Source: Clostridia bacterium
GTDB taxonomy: Bacteria > Bacillota > Clostridia > Christensenellales > Borkfalkiaceae
Direction: 5' to 3'
Assembly (NCBI GenBank): GCA_900767815.1
Contig: CAAGAM010000055.1
Span: 1 to 13,244 of the forward strand
DNA: 13,244 nucleotides
The position numbers were made by a program, and so were the translations under genes. Numbering within the stretch: position 1 is the first letter of the stretch; every line of letters begins with the position of its first letter. The notes under the pieces are model-generated. The model was not told the DNA's origin, ran no database searches, and saw only the letters and a list, made by a program, of their open reading frames with translations. Shown one piece after another: positions 12,950 to 13,244 of this stretch.

Positions 12950-13244
12950 ATTTACCTCCATAATAATAAAATTATAAAATTTTTTTGCCTCGGATGACCC
13001 CCATCCGCCCCGAAACCTCATCCGCAGTTCGTTATTTTTTATTTGCGGATATACAATAAGGTTTCTATGCCAGCCAAGAATAATCCGAACCTCGGTCTTG
13101 CGGCGTGTTTTCAGTCTAATACATTGTTCCGCAAGTGTCATATACGGGTGTATTATGCCGCTTGCGCGCCGCGTCTTAGCCTAAAAACGCGCCGCAATAC
13201 TTGCAGGCAACCAAAACGTCGCTATTTTCGATGATTTCTGTCGA
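12950..13244 (-). promoter_or_regulatory. Structured leader/promoter region of the beta-helix gene
   Basis: No gene is called in these 295 bp. TGGAGG at 12955-12960 is the ribosome binding site. TATAAT (12971-12976, minus strand) resembles a -10 but has no good -35 and would leave only about 15 nt of leader. Inverted repeats are dense: CGGATG/CATCCG at 12991-13007, ATCCGCA/TGCGGAT at 13020-13050, and a 15-bp stem with one mismatch at 13100-13114 and 13181-13195 enclosing further complementary pairs. A promoter further upstream, with these as a folded leader, is possible but not shown. Confidence 0.45.

Noticed and set aside
12971..12999. Promoter with TATAAT at 12971-12976
   Set aside because: The expected -35 position reads GGTCAT and the start would fall almost on the ribosome binding site, so it is mentioned only as a possibility.
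12950..13141. Upstream extension of the beta-helix gene to the ATG at 13141
   Set aside because: The added 64 residues precede a perfect signal peptide and the extension ignores the TGGAGG site 5 nt before the ATG at 12949.

Overview
The window looks like a chromosomal segment from an uncultured, probably gut-associated, low-to-mid-GC Firmicute of the Clostridia/Christensenellales kind. The signs are strong AGGAGG-type ribosome binding sites, sigma-A promoters of the TTGACA-N17-TATAAT type, long secreted surface proteins without LPXTG, a type II dehydroquinase, and intergenic space full of short hairpin repeats. This placement is inference from style, not from a marker gene. All six genes called lie on the minus strand, so transcription runs from right to left.

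From the right end, 12950-13244 is a non-coding leader with strong inverted-repeat potential. It precedes a 1436-residue secreted protein (8639-12949) made of four beta-helix modules and a C-terminal domain. Two short related genes follow: a 45-residue peptide (8489-8626), whose ribosome binding site sits directly after the big gene's stop codon, and a 51-residue peptide (8208-8363). A hairpin terminator closes this group at 8148-8183. The two peptides align without gaps over 19 residues. The second carries W-x2-P-x-L-x3-G, the spacing of a lasso-peptide leader, followed by four PGSx repeats. This is the most unusual part of the window.

Next comes a repeat-rich gap (7247-8207), then an intracellular GH29 alpha-L-fucosidase (6047-7246) with a clear promoter. 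A stand-alone type II 3-dehydroquinate dehydratase, aroQ (5054-5518), lies between two minisatellite-bearing gaps. A 1260-residue secreted, helix-rich, membrane-anchored surface protein (761-4543) follows, with its own promoter and terminator. The left end (1-667) is again repeats.

The repeats at 1-584 and 7484-8090 form an inverted pair of composite blocks: a 51-bp identical core, a hairpin with matching arms, and an array of 49-nt double-hairpin units in mirrored order. They bracket the segment that holds the coiled-coil protein, aroQ and the fucosidase. No transposase, integrase, tRNA, rRNA or CRISPR array was seen. Apart from the right-hand three-gene group, the genes seem to be separate transcription units with unrelated jobs: surface display, shikimate pathway and fucoside hydrolysis.
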